Origin: DATFQE01 sp963738205
GTDB lineage: Bacteria > Actinomycetota > Thermoleophilia > Gaiellales > Gaiellaceae
Assembly: GCA_963738205.1 (NCBI GenBank)
Contig: CAVTVQ010000009.1
Span: 1-64,000 of the forward strand
DNA: 64,000 bases
Direction: 5' to 3'
Positions 54,531-63,309 of the stretch are shown here, in pieces; position 1 is the stretch's first letter; each line of letters opens with the position of its first letter. The translations under genes and the position numbers were made by a program. Under the pieces are notes generated by a model, which searched no databases, was not told the DNA's origin, and saw only the letters and a program-made list of their open reading frames with translations.

Positions 54531-55772
54531 ATGGCACTCGACCCCGCGCGCACGGTCGCCGAGCTCAAGGAGCTGCGCGAGCTGACGGGCGACGCCGACG
54601 GGGCTCAGCGCGTGGCCTGGACCGACACGTGGGTGCGCGCACAGGAGTGGATGGCCTCGAAGCTCGAGGGCACCGGCGCGCGGATGGAGTTCGACGAGGC
54701 GCGGAACCAGTGGTGGACGCTGCCCGGCCGCTCCGAGCAGGAGCTCGTCCTCGGCGGGCATCTCGACTCGGTGCCGAACGGCGGCTGGCTCGACGGCGCG
54801 CTCAACGTCGTCGCCGGCTCGGAGGTGCTCCGGCGCATCGCCGACGAGGGCAAGCCATCCGTGACGGTGCGGCTGGTGTCCTGGGCCGACGAGGAGGGCG
54901 CGCGCTTCGGCCGCTCGCTGTTCGGCTCGTCCGCGGCGGCGGGCTCGATGCGCGACCAGGACGAGTTGCGGTCACTCGTGGATCAGGAGGGGGTCTCGCT
55001 GCCCGACGCGATCGGCGCGCACGGCGTCGACCTCGACCGCGCGACCGACGCCCGCTCGCAGCTGGAGAACGCCGCAGCCTACCTCGAGCTGCACATCGAG
55101 CAGGGCCCGGTGCTGGAGTCGCTTGGTCTTCCGCTCGGCGCGGTGCTGGGCACCTTCGGCGTCGAGCGCCATCGGGTGACGTGGCGCGGCCAGGCCGCGC
55201 ACGCCGGCTCGACTCCGATGGATCAGCGCCGCGACGCGCTGGCGGGCGCGGCGAAGCTGGCCCTGGCGCTGCGGGAGATCGCTGCGAAGGTGGGGGACGG
55301 AGCGGTCTGCACGTCGGGCGGCGTGGTCTGCAAGCCCGGGATCGTCACGTCCGTCGTCGAGACGGCGGAGCAGCTGCTCGACCAGCGGCACCTCGACGCG
55401 TCCAAGCTCGCGGCGATGCTCGAGGACGCAAAGTCGCGGTCGCAGGAGTACGCGCGCGAGGAGGACCTCGAGGTCGAGTTCGAGCGGATCTGGAACATCG
55501 AGCCGATCCTCTTCGACGAGCAGCTGATCGAGCTCGCCGACGAGGCGGTGCGCGAGGTGGCGGGGCAGACGCACCGCCTGCCGAGCGGGCCGCTGCACGA
55601 CGCGGCGGAGGTCTCCCGTGCCGGGATCCCGACCGTGATGCTCTTCGTCCAGAGCCTGCGCGGGCTCTCGCACACGAAGCTCGAGGACACGAAGGAGGAG
55701 CACCTGGAGCTGTCGGTGCAGGCGCTCGACCGGCTCGCCTCGAGGACGATCGAACAGCTCGCGGTCGTCTAG
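54531..55772 (+). CDS. M20-type N-carbamoyl-amino-acid hydrolase (beta-ureidopropionase/hydantoinase-carbamoylase family)
   Basis: The 413-residue enzyme shows the allantoate/carbamoylase pattern: GGHLDSVPNGGWLDG (H77, D88), WADEEGARFGRS (E121-E122), the dimerisation-domain LELHIEQGPVLES, and the C-terminal GPLHDAAEVSR. Bimetal enzymes of this family cleave N-carbamoyl-beta-alanine, N-carbamoyl-L-amino acids or allantoate, releasing CO2 and NH3. Next to dihydropyrimidinase, N-carbamoyl-beta-alanine is the likely substrate. Stop codon shares CTAG with the LspA-like gene. Confidence 0.9.
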   Translation: MALDPARTVAELKELRELTGDADGAQRVAWTDTWVRAQEWMASKLEGTGARMEFDEARNQWWTLPGRSEQELVLGGHLDSVPNGGWLDGALNVVAGSEVLRRIADEGKPSVTVRLVSWADEEGARFGRSLFGSSAAAGSMRDQDELRSLVDQEGVSLPDAIGAHGVDLDRATDARSQLENAAAYLELHIEQGPVLESLGLPLGAVLGTFGVERHRVTWRGQAAHAGSTPMDQRRDALAGAAKLALALREIAAKVGDGAVCTSGGVVCKPGIVTSVVETAEQLLDQRHLDASKLAAMLEDAKSRSQEYAREEDLEVEFERIWNIEPILFDEQLIELADEAVREVAGQTHRLPSGPLHDAAEVSRAGIPTVMLFVQSLRGLSHTKLEDTKEEHLELSVQALDRLASRTIEQLAVV

Positions 55773-56194
55773 GCGCGAACGCGGACCGGCTGCCGCAGGC
55801 GCTCGCGATTGCACGCGGCGAAGACTGCGGTGGTTCCGAGCACGAGCATCAGCCCGCTGAGCACGGCGAGGTCGGCCATGTTGAAGGCGACATCGCCGGC
55901 GACGAGGGGGTTCGGGACGCCGGGCACCGACGGCCAGAGCGCGAGTGAGGCGAGGTTGCCGAGCGCACCGCCGGCGAGGACCCCACCGGCGACCGCGATC
56001 GAGAGCGACCGTGTGAGCGCGATCGCGCCGGCCCACAGCAGCGAGGCCACGGCAACGCCGACGACGTAGAGGAGCGAGCGGTCGTGCGCGATCACCGAGC
56101 CGCCGCGGTCGGCGATCGCGAGACCCTTGTGCGCGAGGTCGAGGCCGGCGACGACGGTCGCCGTGAGAGCGAGGGCAACGGCTGACCGAGCCAT
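55769..56194 (-). CDS. Signal peptidase II (LspA)-like membrane protein lacking one catalytic Asp
   Basis: The 141-residue protein has four helices and LspA-like blocks: D-x-x-HK in helix 1 (GLDLAHKGLAIAD), the GN block GGALGNLASLALW, and VAFNMADLAVLSG, matching the second catalytic motif N-x-AD. In true LspA the GN block continues GNxxDR, and that first catalytic Asp is Ser here. Peptidase activity is therefore doubtful. It may be a binding or immunity-like paralogue. Upstream of it is a 19-bp direct repeat. Confidence 0.7.
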   Translation of the reverse strand: MARSAVALALTATVVAGLDLAHKGLAIADRGGSVIAHDRSLLYVVGVAVASLLWAGAIALTRSLSIAVAGGVLAGGALGNLASLALWPSVPGVPNPLVAGDVAFNMADLAVLSGLMLVLGTTAVFAACNRERLRQPVRVRA

Positions 56195-56406
56195 GGCGCA
56201 ACCGTACGCCTCACGTGGTCGCTGGCGTTTTCGTTGGCAGGCTGCGTAACGAAACCCGCGCGAACCGTCCACAAGCCGACCTCGCCGTCCAAGCTGCGGA
56301 AGTGGCGGCCTCGGCCGTGTCAGACGCCCAAGCTGGACGAGGCTCGGCCAGGCGCGGACCTGGCCGCAGGGGCGCAGGTCACTTGGCAGGCTGCGTAACG
56401 ACAGCG
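56195..56406. repeat. Intergenic stretch with a 19-bp perfect direct repeat
   Basis: TTGGCAGGCTGCGTAACGA occurs at 56,234-56,252 and 56,382-56,400. The second copy ends six bases before the stop codon of the DMT gene. No gene is seen between. The repeat could be a recombination scar or a binding site. Confidence 0.65.
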
Positions 56407-56853
56407 TCAAGAAAAACGCACAAGGGCCACGCCGGCTGCGAGGAGGGCCACGCCGGCCAGGCGGAGGGCGTTGACTGGATGCTGTTCGAAGCCGACCCAG
56501 CCGTAGTGGTCCGCGGCCAGCGAGGCGAGCGCCTGCCCGGCCAGGATCACCGAGACGAGCGTCACCGCCCCCAGTCGCGGCGCCGCCACGATCGAGCCGA
56601 GGACGTAGAACGCGCCCAGCAACCCGCCCGTCCAGACCCACCAGGGTGCGTCGGCGATCCGGCCGGCCGCCGGCCAGTCGCGCGCGACGGCTACGGTCAC
56701 GACGGCAAGGGCCACCGCGCCGACCACGAAGGAGACGAGCGCCGCCCGGATCGAGCTGCCCAGCCAGGAGGCCAGCTGCGCGTTGATCCCGAACTGGATC
56801 GGCAGCATCGCGCCGGCAGCGAGCGCGAAGACGAGGTAGCCCCAGATTGCCAC
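56407..56853 (-). CDS. DMT family transporter (DUF606/YdcZ type)
   Basis: The 148-residue protein has five hydrophobic helices in the DUF606 layout (YLVFALAAGAMLPIQFGINA, LVSFVVGAVALAVVTVAVAR, then GAFYVLGSIVAAPRLGAVTL, ILAGQALASLAADHYGW). Such small multidrug-like membrane proteins often function as pairs. The substrate is unknown. A GTG giving a family-typical N-terminus was chosen over a TTG nine bases upstream. It is divergent from the LLM oxidoreductase. Confidence 0.83.
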   Translation of the reverse strand: MAIWGYLVFALAAGAMLPIQFGINAQLASWLGSSIRAALVSFVVGAVALAVVTVAVARDWPAAGRIADAPWWVWTGGLLGAFYVLGSIVAAPRLGAVTLVSVILAGQALASLAADHYGWVGFEQHPVNALRLAGVALLAAGVALVRFS

Positions 56854-56908
56854 CCGCCCCAATTCAAGGGAAAATCCGGGTTTCCCTGCCTATTGCCCTG
56901 GAGGTCAC

Positions 56909-57925
56909 ATGCTCACGTTCGGCGTCACCGTCCTGCCGGATCCGCCGCTCTCCCGCTTCCTCGATCTGATCCAGCTGGCCGAGAAGCACGGCTTCGAGTA
57001 CGCCTGGACCTATGATTCGCACATCCTCTGGCAGGACTCGTACGCGACGCTGGCCGTGGCCGCCGAGCGCACCGAGAAGATCAAGCTCGGCCACTTCGTC
57101 ACCAACCCGGGCATCCGCGACGCCACGGTGACGGCGAGCTGGTACGCGACGATGCAGGACCTCTCGAACGGCCGCATGGTCATGGGGATCGGACGAGGCG
57201 ACTCCTCGCGGCGCGTCGTCGGGCTGCAGCCGGTGCGGGTGGCGGAATTCGAGGCTCGCTGCGCGATGATCAAGGACCTGATGAACGGCCGGAAGGTCGA
57301 CTGGAACGAGAAGGAGCTCGAGCTCACGTGGGTGCGCAGCGAGCTCCCGGAGATCGAGATGTGGATCGCGGGCTACGGGCCTAAGGCGCTCGCCGTGGCG
57401 GGACGCGTCGGCGACGGCGTGATCATCCAGCTCGCCGACCCGCAGATCATCCAGTGGATCATGGACACGGCCAGGAAGTCCGCGGAGGAGGCCGGTCGCG
57501 ACCCGTCGGCGCTCAAGTGCATCGTCGGCGCTCCGAGCAAGGTCACCGACGACCTCCCCAAGGCCCGTGACGAGGTTCGTTGGTTCCCGGCCATGGTCTC
57601 GAACCACGTCATGGACCTGATCGAGAAGTACGGCTTCGACTCCGAGATCCCGGCCGCGCTGACGGACTACGTCAAGGCGCGCAAGTTCTACGACTACAAA
57701 GATCACAGCCGCGTCGGCGCCGCCCACGGCGAGTTCGTCACCGACGAGATCTGCGACCGCTTCACCGTGATCGGAAACGTCGAGCAGTGCCTGGAGAAGC
57801 TGCGCGAGCTCGAGTCCGTCGGCGTCGACCAGTTCAACATCTACCTGATGACGCACGGCCAGGAGGAGACGCTCCAGGCCTACGGCGACGAGATCATCCC
57901 GCAGTTCTCCAAGGTTGCCGCGTAG
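56909..57925 (+). CDS. LLM-class F420-dependent oxidoreductase (TIGR03842-like)
   Basis: The 338-residue protein is a luciferase-like TIM barrel: LTFGVTVLPDPPLSRFLDLI, AEKHGFEYAWTYDSHILWQD, RTEKIKLGHFVTNPGIRDAT and GRMVMGIGRGDSSRRV. This arrangement, with the GIGRGDSS phosphate loop, marks F420-dependent LLM enzymes. A CTGGAGGTCAC leader precedes the ATG. The reaction is not known from sequence. Position within the pyrimidine-degradation region and the absence of a dihydropyrimidine dehydrogenase make uracil/thymine reduction by F420H2 a plausible inference. Confidence 0.88.
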   Translation: MLTFGVTVLPDPPLSRFLDLIQLAEKHGFEYAWTYDSHILWQDSYATLAVAAERTEKIKLGHFVTNPGIRDATVTASWYATMQDLSNGRMVMGIGRGDSSRRVVGLQPVRVAEFEARCAMIKDLMNGRKVDWNEKELELTWVRSELPEIEMWIAGYGPKALAVAGRVGDGVIIQLADPQIIQWIMDTARKSAEEAGRDPSALKCIVGAPSKVTDDLPKARDEVRWFPAMVSNHVMDLIEKYGFDSEIPAALTDYVKARKFYDYKDHSRVGAAHGEFVTDEICDRFTVIGNVEQCLEKLRELESVGVDQFNIYLMTHGQEETLQAYGDEIIPQFSKVAA

Positions 57926-57970
57926 GTACCCGCGCGCCACAAGACAGGTAGCCACCGATGCCGTAGACAG

Positions 57971-58279
57971 GTGCCGGTCGATCCGCGGACGTATGCACCG
58001 GAAAGCAAGCTTTTCCTGGCCGTGTCTGCGGTCGGCGTCCAGAAGTACGCCTGCCAGTCGAGCATGAGCGGCGGTGCCGGGAACATCGCCTGGCTGCTCC
58101 TGGAGACAGCCGTGACGACGTCCGGTCCGGACGGCGACCGTCTGAGCGGCATCACGTGGGTTCAGCGGCTGAACACGTCCGGCGGGATCGCACCGGCCGG
58201 CGCCTGCACGCCCGGCGACACCGCCGCTGTTTCCAACACCACCGACTACGTCTTCTGGAAGTCGACAGGCGACGAGTGA
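57971..58279 (+). pseudogene. Internally deleted DUF3455 protein
   Basis: The 102-residue frame contains the start (AVSAVGVQKYACQ) and end (IAWLLLETAVTTSG, LSGITWVQRLNTSGGIAPAG, ACTPGDTAAVSNTTDYVFW) of DUF3455. It lacks the central about 60 residues, with the conserved GTHYAGPTWE-type segment and its catalytic-looking His. The N-terminal signal peptide of the family is also absent. In-frame fusion of the two ends suggests deletion between short matches. Confidence 0.7.
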
Positions 58280-58292
58280 CGCCTAACGGAAG

Positions 58293-58383
58293 CGGAGAAG
58301 GAGGGATTCGAACCCTCGAAGGAGGTTAGTACCCCCTTAACGCCTTAGCAGGGCGCCGCCTTCAGCCACTCGGCCACTTCTCC
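58293..58383 (-). tRNA. tRNA-Ser(GCT), complete
   Basis: On the minus strand the acceptor GGAGAAG pairs with CTTCTCC, discriminator G, CCA not encoded. The anticodon arm CGCCCTGCTAAGGCG carries GCT, the variable arm is long (class II), and the T arm is GAGGG-TTCGAAT-CCCTC. No partial copies are adjacent, unlike tRNA-Ser(CGA). Confidence 0.94.
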
Positions 58384-58571
58384 GGGAGGCCTCAGGATAC
58401 CCGAGGTTTCGGCCCCGAAAAGCGCGACGGCCCGTCAGAAAAGCGATCGAAAGGCCGCAGTTCGTGACGGGCGCCGCAGGGTGCCGGGGTGTGTGAGGGG
58501 GGAGCCGGCACTCGTATCTTTCGCTTCTAGGTCCACACGGGCATGCCCCGGAAGGGTGAAATAGCGAAGAC
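58384..58571. other. Gap between tRNA-Ser(GCT) and the LigD-type polymerase gene
   Basis: No gene. It should hold both the tRNA promoter (minus strand) and the polymerase promoter. Confidence 0.4.
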
Positions 58572-59582
58572 ATGGCTTCGCCGTTCGTAGAGCTCGATGT
58601 CGACGGACACACAGTCAAGGTGACCAACCCGGACAAGGTCTACTTCGCCGAGCGCGGGGAGACGAAGCTCGACCACGTCCAGTACTACCTCGGCGTGGCC
58701 GACGGGATCGTGCGCGCGCTGTACGAGCGACCGACGCAGCTGAAGCGCCACCCGGGCGGGGCGGAGAGCAAGGCGATCTACCAGAAGCGCGTGCCCGAGA
58801 AGCGGCCCGACTGGATCGAGGTCGCGCGGGTGAGCTTCCCCTCCGGGCGCCACGCCGACGAGCTCTGCGTGACCGAGGTCGCCCACGTGGCCTGGGCGGC
58901 GAGCCTGGGGACGATCGACTTCCATCCCTGGCCCTCGCGGCGGGCCGACGTCGACCACCCCGACGAGCTGCGGATCGACGTCGACCCGCAGCCGGGCACC
59001 GATTTCGGCGACGCCAAGAGGGTCGCCGGCGTGGTGCGCGAGGTGCTCGACGAGCTCGGCTACATCGGCTGGCCCAAGACGTCCGGCAATCGGGGCATCC
59101 ACATCGCGGTCCGGATCGAGCCGCTCTGGACGTTTCCGGAAGTGCGGCGGGCGGCACTCGCGTTCGCCCGTGAGGTCGAAAGGAGGGCACCGGACCTCGT
59201 CACGACCGCCTGGTGGAAGGAGGAGCGCGGCGAGCGTGTCTTCATCGACTACAACCAGAACGCCCGCGACCGGACCATCGCCTCGGCGTACTCGGTCCGG
59301 GCGCGGCGGGACGCAACGGTGTCGGCGCCGGTGACCTGGGACGAGCTGCCCGACGCCGAGACCGAGGACTTCACGATCCCGACCATGCGCGAGCGCTTCG
59401 CCAAGCTCGGCGACGTCCAGGCCGCCATCGACGACACCGTCTGCGATCTGCGCTCCCTGCTCGAGTGGGTCGAGCGCGAGGAGAAGGAGGGCATCGGCGA
59501 GGCGCCCTACCCGCCGAACTTCCCCAAGATGCCCGGCGAGCCCGCCCGGGTACAGCCCTCGCGGAAGAAGAAGACCGACTAG
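58572..59582 (+). CDS. LigD-type polymerase/primase domain protein (NHEJ)
   Basis: The 336-residue protein is an archaeo-eukaryotic primase-like LigD polymerase domain: KVYFAERGETKLDHVQYYL at the start, metal-binding D136 and D138 in LRIDVDPQPG, SGNRGIHIAVRIEPLW, then IDYNQNARDRTIASAYSVRA. In bacterial non-homologous end joining it fills ends with a preference for ribonucleotides. It stands alone, not fused to a ligase, and its stop shares CTAG with the convergent ligase gene. No Ku gene is in the window. Confidence 0.93.
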   Translation: MASPFVELDVDGHTVKVTNPDKVYFAERGETKLDHVQYYLGVADGIVRALYERPTQLKRHPGGAESKAIYQKRVPEKRPDWIEVARVSFPSGRHADELCVTEVAHVAWAASLGTIDFHPWPSRRADVDHPDELRIDVDPQPGTDFGDAKRVAGVVREVLDELGYIGWPKTSGNRGIHIAVRIEPLWTFPEVRRAALAFAREVERRAPDLVTTAWWKEERGERVFIDYNQNARDRTIASAYSVRARRDATVSAPVTWDELPDAETEDFTIPTMRERFAKLGDVQAAIDDTVCDLRSLLEWVEREEKEGIGEAPYPPNFPKMPGEPARVQPSRKKKTD

Positions 59583-60589
59583 GACGTCGCGAGCAGCGAC
59601 TCGAACGTCGGGTCGCTCGGGTTGCGCGGCGGCCGCAGCTCACGCCACGTGCAGTCGGCCGGATCCTTGTCGTCACGGAAGCGGAGGAAGCGCGTCCCGT
59701 GCCGGAAGCGGTTGCCCTGCACCTTGTCGTAGCGCACCTCGGCGACGAGCTCGGGGCGGACGGCCTGTTCCTCCAGCTCGCCCGTGCCCCAGCGGTTCGG
59801 CTCGGAGAAACGCCGGTCGGGGGCGTCCTCCAGGAGTGGCATCACGCGCTCGGCGATCTCTGCGTGACGCTTGGCGCCGACGGCAGCCGAGCCGACGTAG
59901 TCGAGCCCGCCGTCGTCGCGGTAGAGGCCGAGCAGCAGCGTGGCGATGTGCGACGGCCGTGTCTTCCAGCGCAGGCCCACGATCACCGCGTCGGCGGTCT
60001 TGTACGGCTTGACCTTGGTCACCGCCTCGCGTGAGCCGGGCTTGTAGGAGGCGTCTGTCCGCTTCGCGATAACGCCGTCGAGCCCGGCCGCCTCGAACGT
60101 GTCCAGCCAGGCCCCGGCCCTTTCCGGGTCGGCGGTGGCGGGTGAGAGGCGAAAGCCCTTCGCGTGCTGCTCCAGGAAGGCGCGCCGCTCGGCGAGCGGC
60201 CGCTCGTGGACGGGCTCGCCGTCCCAGACGAGCACGTCGAACACGATGAACTCGGCCGGGATCTCGCCGGCGAGCCGGTTGATCCGGCTCTCGGCCGGGT
60301 GCAGGCGCATCTGCATCAGGTCGAACTCGAGCACGCCGTCGCGCGCGATCACGATCTCGCCGTCGAGCGCCGAGTTCGGCGGCAGCAGCTCTCCGAGCGG
60401 TCGCAGCTCCGGGAAGTAGCGCAACAGCGGCCGCTCCTTGCGCGACCAGAGCTTCAGCTCGCCGCCGAAGTTCTCCAGGACGCCGCGAAAGCCGTCCCAC
60501 TTGGGCTCGTACTGCCAGCCATCGCCGATCGGGAGCTCGGAGACCAGCTCGGCCTCCATCGGCGGGAACGGGATACTCGGGTCCGGCAT
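59579..60589 (-). CDS. ATP-dependent DNA ligase (LigD-type ligase domain)
   Basis: The 336-residue enzyme has the nucleotidyltransferase core with adenylation lysine K30 in KWDGFRG, motif III (FIVFDVLVWDG), motif IV (GLDGVIAKRTDASYKPG), motif V (TKVKPYKTADAVIVG) and an OB-fold domain at the C-terminus. It lacks polymerase and phosphoesterase modules. With the adjacent polymerase gene it is a two-gene version of LigD, with end-joining the likely role, although a general ATP ligase role is possible. Confidence 0.93.
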   Translation of the reverse strand: MPDPSIPFPPMEAELVSELPIGDGWQYEPKWDGFRGVLENFGGELKLWSRKERPLLRYFPELRPLGELLPPNSALDGEIVIARDGVLEFDLMQMRLHPAESRINRLAGEIPAEFIVFDVLVWDGEPVHERPLAERRAFLEQHAKGFRLSPATADPERAGAWLDTFEAAGLDGVIAKRTDASYKPGSREAVTKVKPYKTADAVIVGLRWKTRPSHIATLLLGLYRDDGGLDYVGSAAVGAKRHAEIAERVMPLLEDAPDRRFSEPNRWGTGELEEQAVRPELVAEVRYDKVQGNRFRHGTRFLRFRDDKDPADCTWRELRPPRNPSDPTFESLLATS

Positions 60590-60640
60590 TCGGCCAAGGC
60601 TAGTCGAGCGGCGGCTCCGCTTCTTTAGTCTTGTCCGAGG

Positions 60641-61870
60641 ATGAGACGCGTCGCCGTCACCGGACTCGGAGCTGTGACCCCGCTGGGGAACGACGCTCCG
60701 TCGACGTGGCGCGCCGCGGTCGCGGGCCAGAGTGGAATCGACTGGATTCAGGCCTTCGACGCGAGCGACTACCCGGTGCGCGTCGCCGCCGAGGTGAAGG
60801 ACTACGAGTTACCCACCGACGTCGTCTCCACGAAGGAGGCGCGCCGGCTCGACCGGAACGTCCTGCTCGCACTGTCGGCGGGCAAGGAGGCGCTCGACGA
60901 CGCCGGCCTGAACGGCTTCGACCCCAACCGCGTCGGCGTGGTCTTCGGCTCCGCGATCGGCGGCTTCCTGGGAATCATGAGCCAGGCCGACGTGCTGCGG
61001 GAGCGAGGGCCGGACCGCGTCTCGCCCTACTTCCTGCCGAGCGTCCTGGTCGACTCAGCGAGCGGCCAGCTGGCGATCTCGCTCGGGATCAAGGGGCCGA
61101 ACTACGCCGTCGTGTCGGCTTGCGCAACCGGCTCGCACGCGGTCGGCGAGGGTGCCGAGCTGATCAAGCGGGGCGACGTGGATGCCGTGCTCGCCGGAGG
61201 CACGGAGGCCTGCATGCATCCCCTGATCCTCGCCGGCTTCTGCGCGATGCGCGGGCTCGCCGTGGAGGACGAGCACCCGCCGCGCGCGTCGCGGCCGTTC
61301 GACGCCACGCGTGCCGGCTTCGTGATCGGCGAGGGCGCCTGCGTGCTGCTGCTCGAGGAGCTCGAGGCGGCGAAGGCCCGCGGCGCCAGGATCTACGCCG
61401 AGGTGCTCGGCTACGGCGCCTCCAACGACGCGCACCACATGGCGCAGCCGGAGCCGGAGGCCATCGGGGTCGCCGAGATGATGCGCGCCGCCCTCCGCCG
61501 CGCCGAAATCGAGCCGGAGCGCGTCGGGTATGTCAACGCGCACGGCACCTCGACGCCGCTGGGCGACCTCGCAGAGACCCGCGCGATCAAGCAGGTCTTC
61601 GGCGACCACGCCTACGACCTCGCGGTCTCCTCGACGAAGTCGATGACCGGCCATTGCTTCGGAGCCGCCGGCGCGATCGAGGCGATGATGTGCGTCCTCG
61701 CGCTCCACCACGGCGTGCTGCCGCCGACGATCAACTACGAGCACCCCGACCCCGAGTGCGACCTCGACTACGTGCCGAACGAGGCGCGCGAGGCGCAGGT
61801 CGACGTGGCGCTTTCGAACGCGATGGGCCTGGGCGGCCACAACGGGTGCGTCTTGCTCGGGCGCGCCTAG
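60641..61870 (+). CDS. fabF: 3-oxoacyl-ACP synthase II
   Basis: The 409-residue condensing enzyme has the catalytic triad C161 (SACATGSHA), H301 (NAHGTSTPLGD) and H338 with Lys333 (STKSMTGHCFGAAG), plus the closing motif GLGGHNGCVLL. These define KAS II of type II fatty acid synthesis, which extends acyl-ACP by condensation with malonyl-ACP. The ATG follows the divergent ligase by 51 bases. Its full length and intact motifs indicate a functional enzyme. Confidence 0.95.
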   Translation: MRRVAVTGLGAVTPLGNDAPSTWRAAVAGQSGIDWIQAFDASDYPVRVAAEVKDYELPTDVVSTKEARRLDRNVLLALSAGKEALDDAGLNGFDPNRVGVVFGSAIGGFLGIMSQADVLRERGPDRVSPYFLPSVLVDSASGQLAISLGIKGPNYAVVSACATGSHAVGEGAELIKRGDVDAVLAGGTEACMHPLILAGFCAMRGLAVEDEHPPRASRPFDATRAGFVIGEGACVLLLEELEAAKARGARIYAEVLGYGASNDAHHMAQPEPEAIGVAEMMRAALRRAEIEPERVGYVNAHGTSTPLGDLAETRAIKQVFGDHAYDLAVSSTKSMTGHCFGAAGAIEAMMCVLALHHGVLPPTINYEHPDPECDLDYVPNEAREAQVDVALSNAMGLGGHNGCVLLGRA

Positions 61871-61917
61871 CAGCGGAGACGCGATGAGTTCCAGTGGCGC
61901 TTGCCGTCTCAAGACGC

Positions 61918-63255
61918 ATGAGCTCTAACGTCAAGCTGCGCGCGTTCGCGGCGACCTTCCCGGGCGAGGTCGTCCTTCCCGGCGATGACGGGTACGACGA
62001 CGCCCGGCTCGTCTGGAACCGGATGGTCGACCGTCGGCCCGCCGCGGTGGTTCGGCCCGCGCGGCCGGAGGACGTCGTCGCGGCGCTTCGGTTCGCGCGC
62101 GAGCACGACCTCCCCATCGCCGTTCGCGGCGGCGGGCACAGCATTCCAGGGCTGTCGACCTGCGACGACGGGATCGTGATCGACCTCTCACGGATGCGCG
62201 GGGCCAAGGTCGACGCGGAGCAGCGAGTCGCTCGCGTGGCCGGAGGCTCGCTCCTCGGCGAACTGGACGAGGCCGCGCAAGCGGCGGGGCTGGTTTGCCC
62301 GGTTGGCGTCGTCTCCCATACCGGCGTCGCCGGATTGACGCTCGGCGGCGGGATGGGCCGGCTGCAGCGCCGTTACGGCCTGACGATCGACAATCTTCGC
62401 GCGGTCGAGCTCGTGACCGCGGACGGCCGGCTCGTGCGTGCGAGCGCCGACGAGGACCCCGAGCTGTTCTGGGGCCTTCGCGGGGCGGGAGCGAACTTCG
62501 GCATCGCGACGGCGTTCGAGTTCGGGCTGCACCCGTTCGACGGAACGGTCACGCACGGCGTCGTGACCCACCCAGTCGACCGCCTCGACGACGTGGTCGC
62601 GCTCTTCGGCGAAACCGTGGAATCCGGCCCCGACGAGGTGATGCCGACGCTCGCAGTCGGTCGCGACACGGTGTCGATCTCGGTGCTGCACTGCGGGCCG
62701 CCCGCCCAGGCGGAGCGCGACCTCGCCGACCTGCGCGCTCTGGGGCCGCCGACCGCCGACACGATCGAGGTCAAGCCCTACCTCGTCGCGCAGCACCTCG
62801 CCGACGACGAGATGGAGTGGGGCCACCGCTTCTACATGAAGAGCGCGTTCCTGCACACGCTGCCCACCGACGCGGTGCGTCGCTGCGCCGAGCTCGTGGC
62901 AGACGCGCCCGCGGGCACCGAGCCGGTGCTCTCGGTCTGGGGGTGGGGCGGCGCCATCTCGGCCGTTCCCGAGGACGGCTCCGCGTTCACCGGTCGCGAG
63001 GCCGCCTTCTGGATCTCGGCCGAGGCTCAGTGGGACGATCTGGAGCTCGACCCGCCGAACCGGGACTGGGTGCGGGAGACGACCGCGGAGTTCATGCCAT
63101 ACGCGCTCGTCGGACGCTACGTCAACGATGTGGCCGAGACCGGGATCGACCTTCGCTCGGTCTACGGGGACGGAAAGTACGAACGCCTCGTGGCGCTCAA
63201 GCGCGCGTGGGACCCGGACAACGTGTTCCGGCTCAACCAGAACATTCGGCCGTAG
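61918..63255 (+). CDS. FAD-linked oxidase (berberine-bridge-enzyme type)
   Basis: The 445-residue flavoprotein has an FAD-binding PP-loop with the covalent-attachment histidine H74 in RGGGHSIPG, followed by VGVVSHTGVAGLTLGGGMGR, and the BBE C-terminal motif RYVNDV...YGDGKYERLVALKRAWDP. The second covalent Cys is not apparent, so one His link is likely. Family members oxidise carbohydrates or alcohols with O2, producing H2O2. The ATG 24 bases after a first candidate start lacks a strong ribosome site but gives a typical N-terminus. The substrate is not known. Confidence 0.9.
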   Translation: MSSNVKLRAFAATFPGEVVLPGDDGYDDARLVWNRMVDRRPAAVVRPARPEDVVAALRFAREHDLPIAVRGGGHSIPGLSTCDDGIVIDLSRMRGAKVDAEQRVARVAGGSLLGELDEAAQAAGLVCPVGVVSHTGVAGLTLGGGMGRLQRRYGLTIDNLRAVELVTADGRLVRASADEDPELFWGLRGAGANFGIATAFEFGLHPFDGTVTHGVVTHPVDRLDDVVALFGETVESGPDEVMPTLAVGRDTVSISVLHCGPPAQAERDLADLRALGPPTADTIEVKPYLVAQHLADDEMEWGHRFYMKSAFLHTLPTDAVRRCAELVADAPAGTEPVLSVWGWGGAISAVPEDGSAFTGREAAFWISAEAQWDDLELDPPNRDWVRETTAEFMPYALVGRYVNDVAETGIDLRSVYGDGKYERLVALKRAWDPDNVFRLNQNIRP

Positions 63256-63309
63256 CCGGCGCGCAGGCGTAAGACTCGGGCGACCCTGACCGCACCGTAC
63301 GATGGGGGC

